From Gordionus sp. m RMFG-2023 (lineage: Eukaryota > Nematomorpha > Gordioida > Chordodea > Parachordodidae), in contig NC_088776.1 of the NCBI RefSeq assembly GCF_954871325.1, forward strand, positions 22,182,508 to 22,246,507: a stretch of DNA of 64,000 bases, read 5' to 3'. Position numbers and translations under genes: made by a program. The notes below the pieces were generated by a model. That model made no database searches and had not been told where the DNA came from. It was given only the letters and a program-made list of their open reading frames with translations. How positions within the stretch are numbered: the stretch's first letter is position 1; each line of letters opens with the position of its first letter. Below, piece after piece: positions 10,056 to 23,100 of this stretch.

Positions 10056-11145
10056 TCGTTAATTTGTTTGATATTCCGTTTTAAGAATATGGAGGCACAA
10101 TTAAGGCATTAAATATTTATCCGAGCTAAACAATTGCTTTATTTTTAAATTAAACTTTCCTGTTTTACTCATAACTCACTATGTAGAGGTTATTGTAGGT
10201 ATAAAAATGTGCTCTTCATATATTTCCTAATATTTATTTATAGACGATTTTTGAGATCAAAGATGTTTGTGTTAAGATTTGTAAGGGCTAGATGATTTAA
10301 ACAGGAATAGCCCCAAATTAAGAATTGACCTTTTTTAAAGGAATTTAGGTTATACCATAAAAGACCGAGCGGTTCTAAGATATACAGAATCTGGTCAGAT
10401 TAAAGGACACGTTGAATAATCGCATTGATTATATCTAGTGATACGTCCTTAGAGGTAGTTCAGACTATGTCGTCCGAGTCCACAGGACTACAACCAGTGC
10501 GAAGGTGTGGTAGAGTAATGAGCAGTTGAGACGAATACCATTAGCTCACTTCAAAATTTGAATTTTACAAATAGAATCCTAAATTATGCGCACTTACGTA
10601 ATTATAATAAGAATGTATCTAGTAGAAAATTGTATATATATTAATATATTTGTAAAAAATGTATCGGTTAAAGATATCTAAATACAGATAATTTTTTAGG
10701 AAATATATCTTTATATGGATCTATTTGAAAAGTATATTATAACAACTCTCGTAATGAATATTTATATTTGAAATATATTTTTTTAAACTTATTTCTATTT
10801 ATATTCAAACATTTAACATATTTCTATTTATATTGAAACAATTATTTTGAAGCATATTTCTATTTATATTCGAATACATTTTTTGAAAATTTGCCCCACC
10901 CTGCTTGCAGTATAATATGTTGAATCAATATTCTATCACCATTCGATTTTGATAAAATATTAAATATATTAAATTTAATTTAGATTTAGTCTAAATAGCT
11001 TCCAAATACTTATTTTTTGGAGATATTAAGGTTCAAAGTGAAAAAAATCCTATTCTTATTATTATTGGTTCCCATTCAACTATTGTTTATTTACAACTAC
11101 AAAACTACATGATTTAAATAGTAAATATTTTTTACAATACAGTAT
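10056..11145. other. AT-rich intergenic stretch with faint hAT traces
   Basis: No gene seen. The segment 10660-10760 (GATATCTAAATACAGATA..., ATCTATTTGAAAAGTATAT..., ACAACTCT) resembles the end of the 27645-28237 hAT. Several imperfect copies of TTTATATT(C/G)AAACAT lie at 10790-10880. A tRNA-like A-box (GACCGAGCGGTTCTAAGA, about 10366) is present without a foldable tRNA. Confidence 0.4.
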
Positions 11146-11149
11146 ATAG

Positions 11150-12470
11150 ACCTGTCCGCCAGTCGATATTTTTGTTCAGGCCGAAAATGCACGTTTATGA
11201 AATCCAGCCGCCGATGTGCCGGTGCATAAATCTAAAAAAACATAATTTTCATATTTTATTCTAATTCAACATCACTGTTATAATTGTATATGTCATCAGG
11301 GAAATGTCTCTAACATCGGAGATGATAGATCTTGATATCACTGTTCCATACCCTGATACCCATTTTCAAATTTGGCGATTACAATTACGATAATAACAAA
11401 AATGTCCAATTGGGAACATTAAAATTAAATGTGGCATAGTATTTTAATTAAACTCGAATAAAAAAATTGAAAAGGATTATCTCAAACTAGGATCTCTTAG
11501 AGGAAATATAAATTTTTCTTTCGAAATTTAAAGAAACGATTGAATTTCTATCTTCATAAGGACATGCATTAAAATTGGCATTACTTTTCGGCAGTGAAAT
11601 AGCAACGCATTTTATAGTAAGATAATGAAAGTTCGGAAATTTTATCACTTAAGGAGAATATGTTAAAAAACTTGCATTACTATTTCCTGTTCGCGATTTG
11701 TAAATGTAATATTATACAAATATTTTAATATTTAATTTATTTTTTATTTAAAAAATTATTTGGGTGTTGACTTTTCTTCTAAACTCAAGATTTCAAAAAT
11801 TTTTAATTGTGTCAAAATATATAATAGTTGCATGGTCGAAATTCATTATTAAATATCATAAACTTATAGAGAATGATGATATCATCACATTAGTAAATAT
11901 AGAGATTGCAAACCAAGAGGAAATATCAAATACATATTATTTGACAAGGTTAGCAAATAAGCATTCTGCAACAAGCACACATTATTATTTCACCATAAGT
12001 GACTGGAAAACGCCATTTACGGGATATGGATGTTCTAAATTCTTGAAGAAAAAGAAGGATCGAACTTCCGAATTTTTCCACAATATTTTTTATGTTCCTG
12101 CAAACGAACTCACCTAGTGAAAGTGTTTTCTCTGACGTTGAATTCAAATAGACCATCCTTATGTCCGGTAAATGTAAATAAAATTATTTTTATAAGGATA
12201 ACTTTAAAATGGCAAAATTGAGTTTGAATTTTTTTTTTCAATAAAGACAAAAAATTATGCCGATATATCTGTATGTATATTTGAATTTAGTTTTTCTTAA
12301 ATTCAAAGCAATTTAAAAATATATATAGTATAAAAAATTTATGTCGGTGCGCCGATTTACGCAGCTTATGTTTACCGCTGCTAAAAATGAGCGTGCCGCC
12401 TACCGCTGATTAGATTTTTAAAACTCGCGCCGGTTGCCGATAGTTTCATCGGTGCATTTAAGTATGGTCA
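11150..12470 (+). mobile_element. Decayed hAT element with C-terminal transposase traces
   Basis: The ends are G/C-rich islands: CCGCCAGTCGATATTTTTG...CCAGCCGCCGATG near 11160 and CGCCGGTTGCCGATAG...CATCGGTGC near 12430, loosely inverted. Near 12100-12150 the sequence translates to TNSPSESVFSDVEFK, matching the hAT signature (S/A)PSER(V/L)FSD. Upstream, broken frames hold a W..PF/WWK-like region. The open frame at 11764-12117 is a remnant and not a host gene. Confidence 0.5.
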
Positions 12471-12754
12471 ATTTGGAAATCTTAAAAAATTATCGAGTAT
12501 TTTATTTACTGTACAAGATCTAAAATTGACTTTTTTATATTACCTAAGCTAAATTTTAATTTTATTTTAAATTATCATTTACTTTACACCCCTTATAAAA
12601 AAAAATTTTAGCATGGAACAAAATGGGAAAAAATTTTGGAATATTTCGTAACATGATAGTTTAATGCTTTTTAACCTATTAGATATAATTTATCATTGTA
12701 TATATGATAATATCGTTTGATAAAAGATTAAAACGCTAAAATATATGGTCATGT

Positions 12755-12912
12755 TAAATGAATTCTATTAGTTAAAGATTTTGCTCGTAGATGATACAAA
12801 GGTTTGGGCATCTATTAACGAAATCTCGAGGCTTAGGCAATATTCGCCTGGCTAAAATATTGAGTTAGTCGTTTTTGATAATCGTCTCAAATCGAGCCAT
12901 TTAATAACTACT
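12755..12912. repeat. 'GGCTCGATTT' foldback MITE (copy 2)
   Basis: The right end is CAAATCGAGCCATTTAATAAC, the inverted form of the left end at 2616. The left part contains GGTTTGGGCATCTATTAAC, inverted relative to TAGATGTCCAAACC in copy 1. It is non-coding. Confidence 0.4.
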
Positions 12913-13202
12913 TTTCGGGTATGTTTTTTTTCTTGTTAAAGAAGAAAATGTTTTTTATGGATCTAGTTGCCAAAATATATTTTAATTTTTGTATATTAAG
13001 ATAATAGTAAAAATGTGATTGAAATTAAGTGAAGTGTCTATAGCAATTTTTGGAACATTATCAATCATATTTAACCTTTTACATCATAGTTTGCATTCAG
13101 CTACTAATACATCATGTGGTACTTTATCATCCTCACGATAAAAATCTATCAAATATTCAATTTTTTCTCTATCAAGATAATATAGATTTGGAAATGCTGT
13201 CT

Positions 13203-14100
13203 GCAGATGCGTGGCCAGCTTGGGGGGTGGGGGGTTTTATACGAAAATTTAAAGTTTATTTTCTTACATTTTATAAACCTTTAACACTGTCAACCAAAAT
13301 TTAGTTTATCTACTAATGAAATGTTCAGATATCCAAATAGCCAAAATTTATTGAATAGAATTATTTCTGAGACTTCTTGTGCTACAAGAAGAAAAAAACT
13401 GCAAAAAGCATGACCGACAAGATGAGGCCTTTGACATCAGGCTATTACAGCATTTTAGGATCTAAAAAGTCTATTTTGAGTGCCCTTCGAGAAATTTCAA
13501 AATGGGCTTAATCAGATATATCTGAAGCAAATACATTATTAGATTCAATATGACTCGATTTTTTCTTGCATTGGAATATATTAATAATATCTACTACACA
13601 ACAATTCTATGCAATTTTCAAAAAAAGGATTTATTAAAGTTATTACAATCGCAAATATTATTATATTACAAGTTGGATTATGAATTTCACAAGATTTATG
13701 TGATTGTTGATGTGAAAACGAAATTATATGATCTTGAGATTCGCAAGTTTCGACTTTCACTTAGACAAATAATCGTTCCAATATTTACCTGAACTCAATT
13801 GAGGATTACTATAAAATAACCGTTTTTTTTCACTTTTATTTTTAGACTCAAATCAATGAACGATTTGTGATTTATCAAATGGCTCTATCCAATTTACAAA
13901 TACTATATCTATAACTCCCTCTGATCAGGATATATTAAATCTTATATTGAAAAAAATATGATAAAATTTAACTGATTTTGTATCTCGAATTCTGCCAACC
14001 ACTATAAGACTCTTATATTGGCATTTATAAAAGGTTTATAATTTGATAAAAAATAAATTCTAACCTTTTAAATAACTTTGTTGCAGATTTTCAAGTGTTT
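13203..14100 (+). mobile_element. Decayed ZMYM1-type hAT related to the 29552-31828 element
   Basis: The left end CAGATGCGTGGCCAGCTTGGGGGG resembles the CAGTGGCGTAGCCA hAT terminus. From 13358, AGAATTATTTCTGAGACTTCTTGT...ACAAGAAG parallels 30487-30530 (peptide [11 protein letters not shown]). The stretches 13700-13870 (TTATATGATCTTGAGATT..., CAAATCAATGAACGATTTG) parallel 30843-30990. Frames are broken throughout. The right end was not located. Confidence 0.55.
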
Positions 14101-14159
14101 ATAGATGGTAATATTTTTCATCCTGCATTTATATTTTATTGGGAATAGATAAAAAAAAA

Positions 14160-14610
14160 GGGATCGTAAAAGAGAACTAAAAAATAAATTGATCAATTTT
14201 ATAAGGAAACAAATTCCAAGCACAAATATACCTAACTATCACATAAAAATGTCATCCAATGATTTAGAAGATTTTTTTGGAATGCGTTTCTTTAATATTA
14301 CTAAACTGAAATTCCCAAGCAAGGTCCAAGGCCATAATAATTTTGAAAAAATTCCCCTAGGGGAGAGGAGTGGTTGTTTATCGGATTCAAATTTTAAAAA
14401 ATTTGCTACTGTTAAAAGCAAATAAAAGACTAAATTTTTTTGATGCACCACTTTCTTTGAATAAAATATATAGATAAAAATAAATATTCTTTTGTTTTGT
14501 GTACTTTATATTATAAAAAAGAATTAAAGCGGTCGCGCTTCTTTTTTTTTAATTTAAAGCGTGAGCTAGCTCTTATTAAAAACTTAATGGTGGGATCGAG
14601 AACTTCTTTT
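14160..14610 (+). mobile_element. hAT remnant, family with NDLEDFFG peptide and GAGCTAGCTC end
   Basis: The open stretch 14189-14290 encodes INFIRKQIPSTNIP...SSNDLEDFFG. The same sequence occurs on the minus strand at 43915-44045 (INFLTKQIPDAKIA...CNDLEDFFGF), and both are followed by a GAGCTAGCTC box (14560 here, about 43565 there). D-FF-F ahead of a Y-L/F segment is typical of hAT transposases just before the dimerisation domain. The rest of the 78-codon frame (14189-14425) is not recognisable. Confidence 0.45.
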
Positions 14611-14928
14611 TGACTGGAAGGACAAAATTTAAAAATAAGCGTTAACAAATCTGATATAAAATAATAAAAGTTTAATATTTTTTTAAAGTAAAGTTTCTTC
14701 TTTTTTCATTTTAATTTAAAAAATACTATTTATCAATTAAATCAAGTTCTTTTGCTTCTTCTTTATTAACATTTAAAATAGTGATACTATTAATCATTGT
14801 TGTTTCATCATAGAGTATAAGATTTAAGACCTGTTATTTCTGAAAACAATATTTCTGCAAAACACGGGAATTGTTAATAGCATTAAATTTCACATACTCT
14901 GAAAAAATCGAAAATTTTTTTCCTTACT

Positions 14929-15053
14929 TTGTTCTCTTAACTAACCCGAAATTATGGTAGGACAAATTCGAACCTTTCGTATTTTAAAAGGGTTTTTTTG
15001 GCTTGAACTTTCCTTTTTTAAAAATCGGCTCAAATCGAGCCGTTTAAGAACAC
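14929..15053. repeat. 'GGCTCGATTT' foldback MITE (copy 3)
   Basis: It ends in CAAATCGAGCCGTTTAAGAACAC, the inverted form of the family's other end (GTTCTCTTAACTAACCCGA at the left). Internal boxes are GAACCTTTCG and GGCTTGAAC. It is non-coding. Confidence 0.4.
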
Positions 15054-15059
15054 TACTTT

Positions 15060-16455
15060 AAATCAAAGAAATTTAATTCATTTTTAATAATATCAAAATG
15101 ATAAGAATAGTAGCTAATGTGAATATACTAGACAATTCGATTTAAATAAATCGAAATATTCGAAAAGTTTTTAAACATCAATAAAAATACATAATTATAT
15201 AAAAATATTTCACAACTTTTAAAAATTCTATTCTAAATTTTTGCCAAATTTTAATCAAACCGTTTAAGTATAAATTAATTAATTTTGTTATAAAACTTTA
15301 AAGTGCTCTTGAATTTGAATATTTCTAATATCTTGGCAAATTAATTTACATATGAATATTGTTAAGTTAAAAATAATGTTTGAATTATGTAATTATACTA
15401 AAATGTCATGAACGAATAGAATTTCGTCTTTTTATTTAAAAAAAAATTATTCAGAATAGATAATCTTAATTTACCTAACAGATTCAAAAAAATGCCACCA
15501 AACGTTGATCTACCAATTGTTAAAGTTTAAAAAACAGTTTTATTCAAACAAAAGTTCTCCAGGTTTATTACAATTTTACCCCGGACATGGAATTAGGAAA
15601 TTTTGATACCACTCACAAATTTATATTTAAACTATCAAAAAATAGAAATAAAAATTTATTTGCTAGAATTTGAGGCGATTTTTTTTTGAATTTTTTATAT
15701 ATATTTTAATAGTTTGCATCAAAGTGTTTCATATAAAATTTATTATATCAGAGAGACCTGCAATAGAAATCTTTCAAGATAAATCCTGAGTCGGCCTAAA
15801 AAAAAATTTTTACTAAGGTTTTCTATAAACCTGGGCCAAATATTTTGAAACTCGACTATTTTCATATAATATAATATAAATATATAATATATTTCAAAAT
15901 TGATTCACCTCACATATTACCATTTCAAAGCCATTTATATGTCTCGATTGAATATACTTATAAAAAAAAAGTTAAATAGTTTTTAAATTACACTAAATAT
16001 AATAATTTTTATTTTTAGTCAGATTACAATTTTAATTTGTCATACACTATTATACCAGGTAAATAAAATAGTTATTAACTTAAAAGACTAATTTTTATTT
16101 TTGGTCAAATAGTTATTAATTTAAAGACCGATTATTATAATTTTTATTTTTAATCAATCAAATATATAATCTTTCAAAATAAAATATATTTCGCCTAAAA
16201 TGAACACAACTGTAATCTTTTTTTGGTATTAAATGGAAAATAAGCTTTATTTTAAAATAAAGAAGATAATTTTAAAATTTATTAGATAATTAATTATTTT
16301 TTTTCTTTGGTATTAATTGAAAAAGAAGCTTCATCCTAGAATAAAGATGATAATGTTTAATGTTATTAGATATTAAATTATTTCTTAGTTAAAAAAAATT
16401 AACTGTTAAATGCAAATTGATATGTATTTTAAATTTCAGAGTCGAAATTTTTAAA
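15060..16455. other. AT-rich intergenic DNA, no gene seen
   Basis: Mostly A/T runs. ATTCGATTTAAATAAATCGAAATATTCGAA near 15135 belongs to an 'ATTCGAAT' repeat seen also near 34.6, 48.0-48.5 and 59.4-59.6 kb. The segments 16080-16165 and 16225-16390 each contain short near-duplicated pieces (GTTATTAAYTTAAA; GTATTAAxTGrAAA). Confidence 0.4.
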
Positions 16456-16457
16456 AC

Positions 16458-16723
16458 CAAGGCTGTAATTTTTTTTTACAAACCTGATCCGATCCATACA
16501 TGGCACCTTGGTTTCTGTAAATTTACGAATTTGAATGCGTTCTTTAACACTAACATATTCGATTTTTATTAATGAACAACAAACGCGAACGAATTCATCT
16601 TTTAAAATATTTGTAGCACTACAAATAATATCTATATTAAAATGTTTGATTAAACTTAGGTAAATTAGGAGTTTTTATAGGGCCGCCGAATTTATTTTAG
16701 CCCCGGGCCGCCTCACAGCCCTG
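16458..16723. mobile_element. Short hAT-like MITE
   Basis: The left end CAAGGCTGTAATTTT and the right end, read inverted as CAGGGCTGTGAGGCGGCCC, are similar. G/C islands (CCGATCCATACATGGCACC; GGGCCGCCGAATT) lie just inside. No matching target duplication found. Confidence 0.35.
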
Positions 16724-16729
16724 ATATTC

Positions 16730-18560
16730 GACCATTTTATAATTGGTTGCTATTTTAGCTTTTGTTACAAGACTATTTTATTAGAACTAGAAATCTTTAC
16801 AACTTATAATTTTGCGTTTATAATAAAATTAAATTTAACCTTTTATTTGCGAAATGTTCTCGTTCTAAATCTCCCACCCCCCGCCCGCCATTTTTCCCCG
16901 ATTCTAAAACCAATGTGTAATGCCGTCAATTACAATCAGCCCCACAATTAGTGACTTTGAACAATTATAAATAGTAAATTTAAATAATTATTCTTTTGTA
17001 AATGAGTTAATTTATAGTAATATAATTTAATTATTTAATTAAAATTTGTCATTAGTTAGAAATAATTATATGTATAAATCGCATAAAATAAAAGATTAAA
17101 AATTTTTGTTTGGGGGTGATAATTTTTTTTTATGACGGTGGGGGGTGTGGTTTTCTAAACATTCATTCGACTCTCCTAAAGCCAACCGATCTTATATCGA
17201 TTATATTAAATTTTTTTCCTTTTTTGAACCGAAAACTTTTTATATAGTTGTTTTATTTTTCATGACTAAGAAAAAAGATATATATGATAATAAAAATAAA
17301 AGTCATATTTATTTTTGGTTATAATTTATCATTAAAAGAAGTTAAAATCAATAAGTTTTATATTTTTTTTATTTTATATTGTATAAAATATAATTTTAAT
17401 CGATAATTTTTTTGGCGAAGACTCTTAAACATAACATTTTATTTATCAAAACGTTTATTTTTTTTGTGTGTTAAATAAGCCTAATAAAAACAATACTAAG
17501 GTACTACTTTGTCAAACTTTGAAAATATAAAAGTTATAATTCCGAATTTAATTTGAAATCGCATCGTGGCAAGTTAGTATGAAGATCTTCATTGTTGGGG
17601 AGTGGGAAGTTGTATAGACGCTATCGCCATTATAATACAATTGGAAGGAAATAGGGGGGATAGCAAAGGGTAGGGGGTTATTTCCATTTTTGTGCTGATT
17701 TGATTTGGGTTTCCATTTTTTAAGTCTATTTTAATTTTTAATTTTCTTTTTTTTTGAAATTATGATACGGCTTAATATCGTCATTGACTTAGATGGTGTA
17801 AAAATGGTAGGGGAAGGGTCACTTTATATAATATGGCTCTGAATAGAATTTAATAAAAGATGAAAAGCATATTGGAATTTGATTTTAAATAGCATTACTT
17901 ATAATTTATTAGACTTTAATCGTTTATCAAGTTAGGAAGTATATAATAGATGAATCCAAAGAGAAGGTAAGGATAGCTTTAGAAATAAAATTTTTGTTTT
18001 TATACTGTCAAAACAATACATTTCAGACCAAATCAGAGCCTTGTGCAGATATACGAATTTTTATCTTTAGACCCGAGCCCGGCCCAAATTAATGATTGAA
18101 AAATAACAATTTCTCATTATTATTATAATTTTAAAGTTAAATAAAAAAAAATTGTGAATTGCTTTGTCCAAATCACATAGAATATTCTAAAATATTTGTT
18201 TTACATTATATTAATTTTAAGTAAGAAATTAATCCTTAAAATTCATTTATATCTATCATTTATGGTATTCAACTGCATAAATAATTATATTGTAATATTA
18301 CAAATTATTATTATATTTTAATATTAGAGAATATAAAAGAAATTAATCATATTCTTTGGATAGGCCCCGTCTCAATTTAATTTGTTTTCTGAGCTCAATC
18401 GTATATAATAGGTAATAGCGCGGCCCAATTTTCTTAATTTATTTTGACCCTAATCTTAAGCTAACAGCATTTTCCATTTTTTTAAATTATTTTTATTATA
18501 AAAAAATTCGTTTAAAAAAATAAAATACTTATTTGTGTTTTTTTTAAATTTAACCTTAAA
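16730..18560. other. AT-rich intergenic DNA with purine/pyrimidine tracts
   Basis: No gene seen. There are G-rich tracts at 17115-17150 (GGGGGTGAT, GGTGGGGGGTG), 17600-17680 and 17800-17820, and a C-rich tract at 16873-16890. The 18020-18065 piece (CTTGTGCAGATATACG...GAGCCCGGCCC) resembles the GGCCCGG hAT family. Confidence 0.4.
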
Positions 18561-18577
18561 TAAGTAGCCTGACTTAC

Positions 18578-18722
18578 ATGCGTTTCGTCAACGGGTACAA
18601 GCAAAACGATCCCGCCCGCGGAATAGAATATATTCTTGATTTCGACTTTTTGGACACTTCCGTGATCTCTGATTTGCCTATGAAGGCTGATGAAAGCGCC
18701 AATCAAGACATCAAGATTATTT
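18578..18722 (-). CDS. Orphan internal exon of an unidentified conserved-looking protein
   Basis: On the minus strand a strong polypyrimidine tract and TTTTAG acceptor end at 18723. The donor CAT|GTAAGT begins at 18577, a full consensus. The 145-nt exon is open in one frame and encodes 48 residues: NNLDVLIGAFISLHRQIRDH, GSVQKVEIKNIFYSAGGIVL, then LVPVDETH. It starts one base before a codon boundary and ends in phase 0. Base composition is much higher in G+C than its surroundings. I do not recognise the protein. It runs opposite to glycogenin, whose start codon is 1.4 kb away, so it would belong to a separate minus-strand gene or be a relict exon. No partner exons were identified. Confidence 0.6.
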
Positions 18723-18815
18723 CTAAAAGGTAATTTGAAAAAAATTTCGCATTCATTTAAGAATTATACGTTAAACATCCAAAAATTGATTATTTATTTT
18801 TATAGGTATATTGAC

Positions 18816-18990
18816 TAGAAATCTGCAAGGCCTTAAGGCCTGTAAAATTATTTTAGGCGCAGCCGTAGATTTTTTTTAGCTTGATCGTAAAATCTTTGGT
18901 CCAGCGCAGTCCGTTAAGATTTTTTTTGACAAGTTACCTAGCTCTGTCCAAAAAGATGCTGTGAATGTTATGTGGCCCTTGCAGATCTCA
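18816..18990. mobile_element. hAT-type MITE (TAGAAATCTGC ends)
   Basis: The left end is TAGAAATCTGCAAGGCC; the right end, inverted, is TGAGATCTGCAAGGGCC. These fit the TAGTGATCTGC terminus of the 33617-33921 family. No target duplication is recognisable. Confidence 0.45.
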
Positions 18991-18999
18991 AAGACTATT

Positions 19000-20155
19000 C
19001 TCTGAAAGTGGGTAGAGTGCGGGCCGTATTTTCTTAAAAATTTTATTGAGATGTACTTATGTAATTTAAATATTCAGCCAATATTTATAAAGTAAAATTA
19101 AGAAATTTAATGTGAAACTAATAGAGGTCGAATTTTTACTCAACTTTTTGAAAATGAATGATATCCATTTTTAAGCCCTGCCTGAATTTAAATTATTTTT
19201 CTTTAGCCCAGCCTTTATGATATTCCAACTAATCAAAATGATATAATTTAATTTGAAACTCTTCGGCTTGACACGGTTTAAGAAAAAATATTTCTAGTCC
19301 CGGCCAGGGTTTATTGGTCCATATTTTTATTCCTGCCACAACCGACTCCGGGTCGGATTCCGGTCCGAATCTTCAGTTCTTTGATTTATTGTTCAAATTG
19401 GACAAAATAAAATTTTAGGAAAAAAACACGGTTCCACTTATTTCATGGCAAATAACTTATTTTATTACTATTGATATTGAATCATTTTGGACTGACTATG
19501 CAAATATATGAATAGCTTTGGCATCTCATATTACTATTTAAATTTTACTTTTTTTTATATATATTTGTAAATATATTATTTATTTCGAACACTATTTAAT
19601 ATTATTATTATTATTTATAAATTAATTTAATTATTTTTCATTATTTATTTTTTAGTAAAATTATATTTTTATTTAGTGGTTGACCTTTATTTACTTATAA
19701 AGAGAAATTCAAAAATACAACAATAAAAATAATAAAAATCAATTTTTTTTTCAAAAAAATTAAAATTGAATAAAATTTGAATAAATTTTTTTTTATAATT
19801 AAGTAGTATTATAAGATATTTAAATAATTTTTTTTTATAACAAACAAAAAATATTTCTTCCCCCATTCTGCAAAAACGTGCCAACAACTGTTTTAAAATT
19901 AAAACGTATATTAAAATTTTAATATATCAATTCCGTTTGTTTTATTTTTATTAATTTTGTGAAAAAATTATCAATCTATAAAAGTATTTTTATAATTTAT
20001 TACATAGAAAAAATGGATATAAATCCTTATGTAGAAAAGCAGTATTAAAACATCAGATTTTTTTTATACCACGACAAGATTTGAAATAAATTCCGAAGAT
20101 TTAATCGAGTATTATATTCTTGCGAAGGTGAAGTAAGAAAAATTCACATATTATA
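19000..20155. other. Intergenic DNA upstream of glycogenin
   Basis: A G/C-rich patch at 19300-19380 (GGCCAGGG, GACTCCGGGTCGG) is probably a hAT remnant. 19540-19860 is extremely AT-rich. No TATA or initiator element can be assigned; the glycogenin 5' untranslated leader ends at 20155. Confidence 0.35.
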
Positions 20156-20165
20156 ATGGGCAAAG
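20156..20165 (+). CDS. GYG: Glycogenin exon 1 (start codon)
   Basis: ATG GGC AAA G, then the donor G|GTAAAT. This start is chosen because the resulting [18 protein letters not shown] aligns with the N-terminus of animal glycogenins and the phase (1) fits exon 2. The intron to 20239 is only 74 bp. Confidence 0.8.
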
Positions 20166-23100
20166 GTAAATTTTAACCATTTTATTGCTTAAAAAATGCG
20201 CATTTATTGTGTTAACAATTTATTTTATTTATATGGTAGTGAGAGATCAAGCATATGTAACGTTAGCGACGAACGACGCTTATGCATTAGGTGCTATGGT
20301 TTTAGGGTGTTCTCTTAGGAACGTTAATACTAATAGGGAATTGGCAGTCATAATTACACCCATGGTAACTCAATCTATGAGGTTATTTTTTTTTCTACCA
20401 TGCACTTATATGATTTATTTTTATATTCTTTTCTTTATAATCTTGGAGTTGTTGGATTAGATATAATAAATTATATTATAATATATATTTTTTGTTCCAT
20501 ATACGGCCGAAGGCTTAAAAGTTTTAGGCTTGAATATATTATAATTTATAATGTTAGTGTCACTCAACCTTTTCTTCGTCCTATTCGATGTAAAAAATAT
20601 AATAACAACTGGACGGCAAACTATTTTTATAGATTTTTTTTAAAATATGTTATGATTAAATTCCTAAATATTAAATATAAAAACAAATAAATAATTGTTT
20701 TTTTATTATTTTATCATAAAATTTGTTGAAATTGAAATGTATTTTGTTAGCGTCACGTTAATGCTTTATCAAAAAATTTAAACTTCCTGAATCAAACCAT
20801 TAAATCGGTTAACCGTGATTATTTATCAAACCGAACCTGAATTACTAAAATTTTGATATTTGAACTTGAACCGTAAAAAAGATCGGTGAACCGGTTTTAA
20901 TATTTAAATATTTAAACTGTTTAGAAGATTATAATCAATCTTCAATCTTGATTGGTTGATCAGTATCAATCGCCATTTTTATAATAAATCTTTATATTAT
21001 AGTTTATAAATACCTTTAATTTGTTATAACTTATAAATTTTGCACCGTTGACTGAACCGATATTTGTTTTGGTTCGAATTCCTGGCTCCGGCAATGTGTT
21101 ATTTTTTCGACTTTAAATCATTTATCGAAGGCGAATTTCCTACATTAGTAAAAAAAAAATTTATGAACCTTTGAAGTCATTTTTAATTTGTAAAAAAAAT
21201 TATGAAAAAATTAATGAAAATTATAGTGATTCCACACATGCTGGAATTTATTCATACAAAGTCAGATTCGTTAAATATAACGCCTTCAAAAAATTTAAGT
21301 TAGAACTGAATTATCCGGGGAAGAAACGTAATGTTATATTTTTTCTTTAAAAAAAGTGAGATCTAATCCTAATTTACTAATCGTAAATTAAATCAGTCGT
21401 GAAATGTTCACAATAGATAAACTTACTCAAATTTCTTATTATAATAATAACTATTTTCCCATTTTATCCAGAAACCATTTAAATTCTTTGTTTGACTATG
21501 TGACGTGCGTAGACGTGCTAGAAAGCAGAGACGAGGCGAATTTAGCGCTGATAAGGCGTCCCGAACTGGGTGTCACATTTACCAAAATTAATTGTTGGAA
21601 ACTAACGCAATATAAAAAATGCGTTTTTCTCGATTCCGATTGCCTGGTAAAAATCAACTTATCCTTTCTTATATATCACAACTCATAATTATTAGTTCTA
21701 CTATGTGTTACCTACCTTATTTTTACAAACTCTACTTATTTCGGTCTATTTAAATCTTGACTAGTGTAAATTAAATAAATATTAAGATATAATCTAATTG
21801 GCATTGAAACCAATATTCAATAATTTATATTTAAAAAAAATATTTGGATATAAATTAATTTGTTTGATATTGCTTAAAGTTGGTTTGTTTATTAAAGATC
21901 GTTATTTTTTGTAACCTTTAAGGGTTTTTATTTAAAGAGTTGGAATGAGTTTGCAAATTGAAATAATATATTCCATATCCATTTATAATTTATTAAAAGT
22001 TGTCAACACTTCAATTCCCAAATTAAGAATGTTCTTTAGTAGATCATAATAAATATTATAATTATATTACAATCGAATATAACACAAATGTTTTTAATCT
22101 TAATAAAACCTCATTATAATTTTTTTTTAGATGAAAGAATAAGGAAAAAACAATTAAGTTTTAAATCAAATATTTATTATTTGTATTGAAAGCGACTAAT
22201 TTTTAGCAATTAAAGTTTAAATTATGCAAATTTCTTTGAAAAAGAAGAAAATTTAAAAAAATAATTTGATGAATAATCGCTATTTCCAGTTTAATATTAA
22301 TTAAATGGCATTAAAAAATGGAACCTTCTTTGATTAATTTTGTGTAATCACAAATTTTAGGTGTCTTATGACGTTATATTATAATAATTATAGGTCATAC
22401 AAAATTGCGACGAATTATTCGAGAAGGAAGAATTATCAGCCGCCCCGGATATAGGTTGGCCTGATTGTTTCAATTCCGGTGTTTTTGTCTACACCCCTTC
22501 GGAAAACACCTATAAAGCTCTTTTAGACACTGCCATTACCCAAGGAAGCTTTGATGGTAGGCATATATTGTTTTTGACTTTAAACATAGCTAATGAGGGG
22601 GGAGGGAAGGTGATGTTACCGTAAATATCATTTTAGGCCATAAAAATTACCCCTTCCACTACACATTTCCCATCCTTCCGGTGACTATATCGTTTTTTTT
22701 CAACTTAAGGGGGCTTATTTTTTAAAAAATTTCTAACATTTAAAAAGAGGTTACTTTATTTAAAATGAATAAAAAAAAGTGGTAATTCTATCTAAATTAG
22801 CATGAATAAGTAATTTACCTAAAATTTACAAAAAAATTATTATTTTTTGATGAAATTTATCTGAAAAGGGTTTTTTGATAAAAAAACCGTTTAAAATTAT
22901 ATTTTTTAAAATTGTAACACGGGGAAAGACTTGAAATAAGCGGACCCTTTAATAAAATTGATGGCGAAAACACATACTTATCCTCTTCCCCCTAATTTTA
23001 GTTGCTCCAATATTTTTGACTATAAAATGATGAAATATATTTCCTAAATTTTTAATCAATTATCCCTAAAGTCTTGTGAACTAATTTTACATCATTAACT

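Noticed and set aside
10360-10470. tRNA-like A-box (GACCGAGCGGTTCTAAGA) with a weak B-box-like TAGTTCAGAC about 90 bases on
   Set aside because: No acceptor stem or cloverleaf can be drawn, and no second copy was found to call it a SINE.
11764-12117. 117-codon open frame as a possible host gene
   Set aside because: It overlaps a hAT C-terminal signature (SPSESVFSD) in another frame and lies between G/C-rich element ends.
20400-20690. 96-codon frame just after glycogenin exon 2
   Set aside because: Intronic, low-complexity I/Y/K/N-rich translation with no homology I recognise; the exon 2 to exon 3 join is clear without it.
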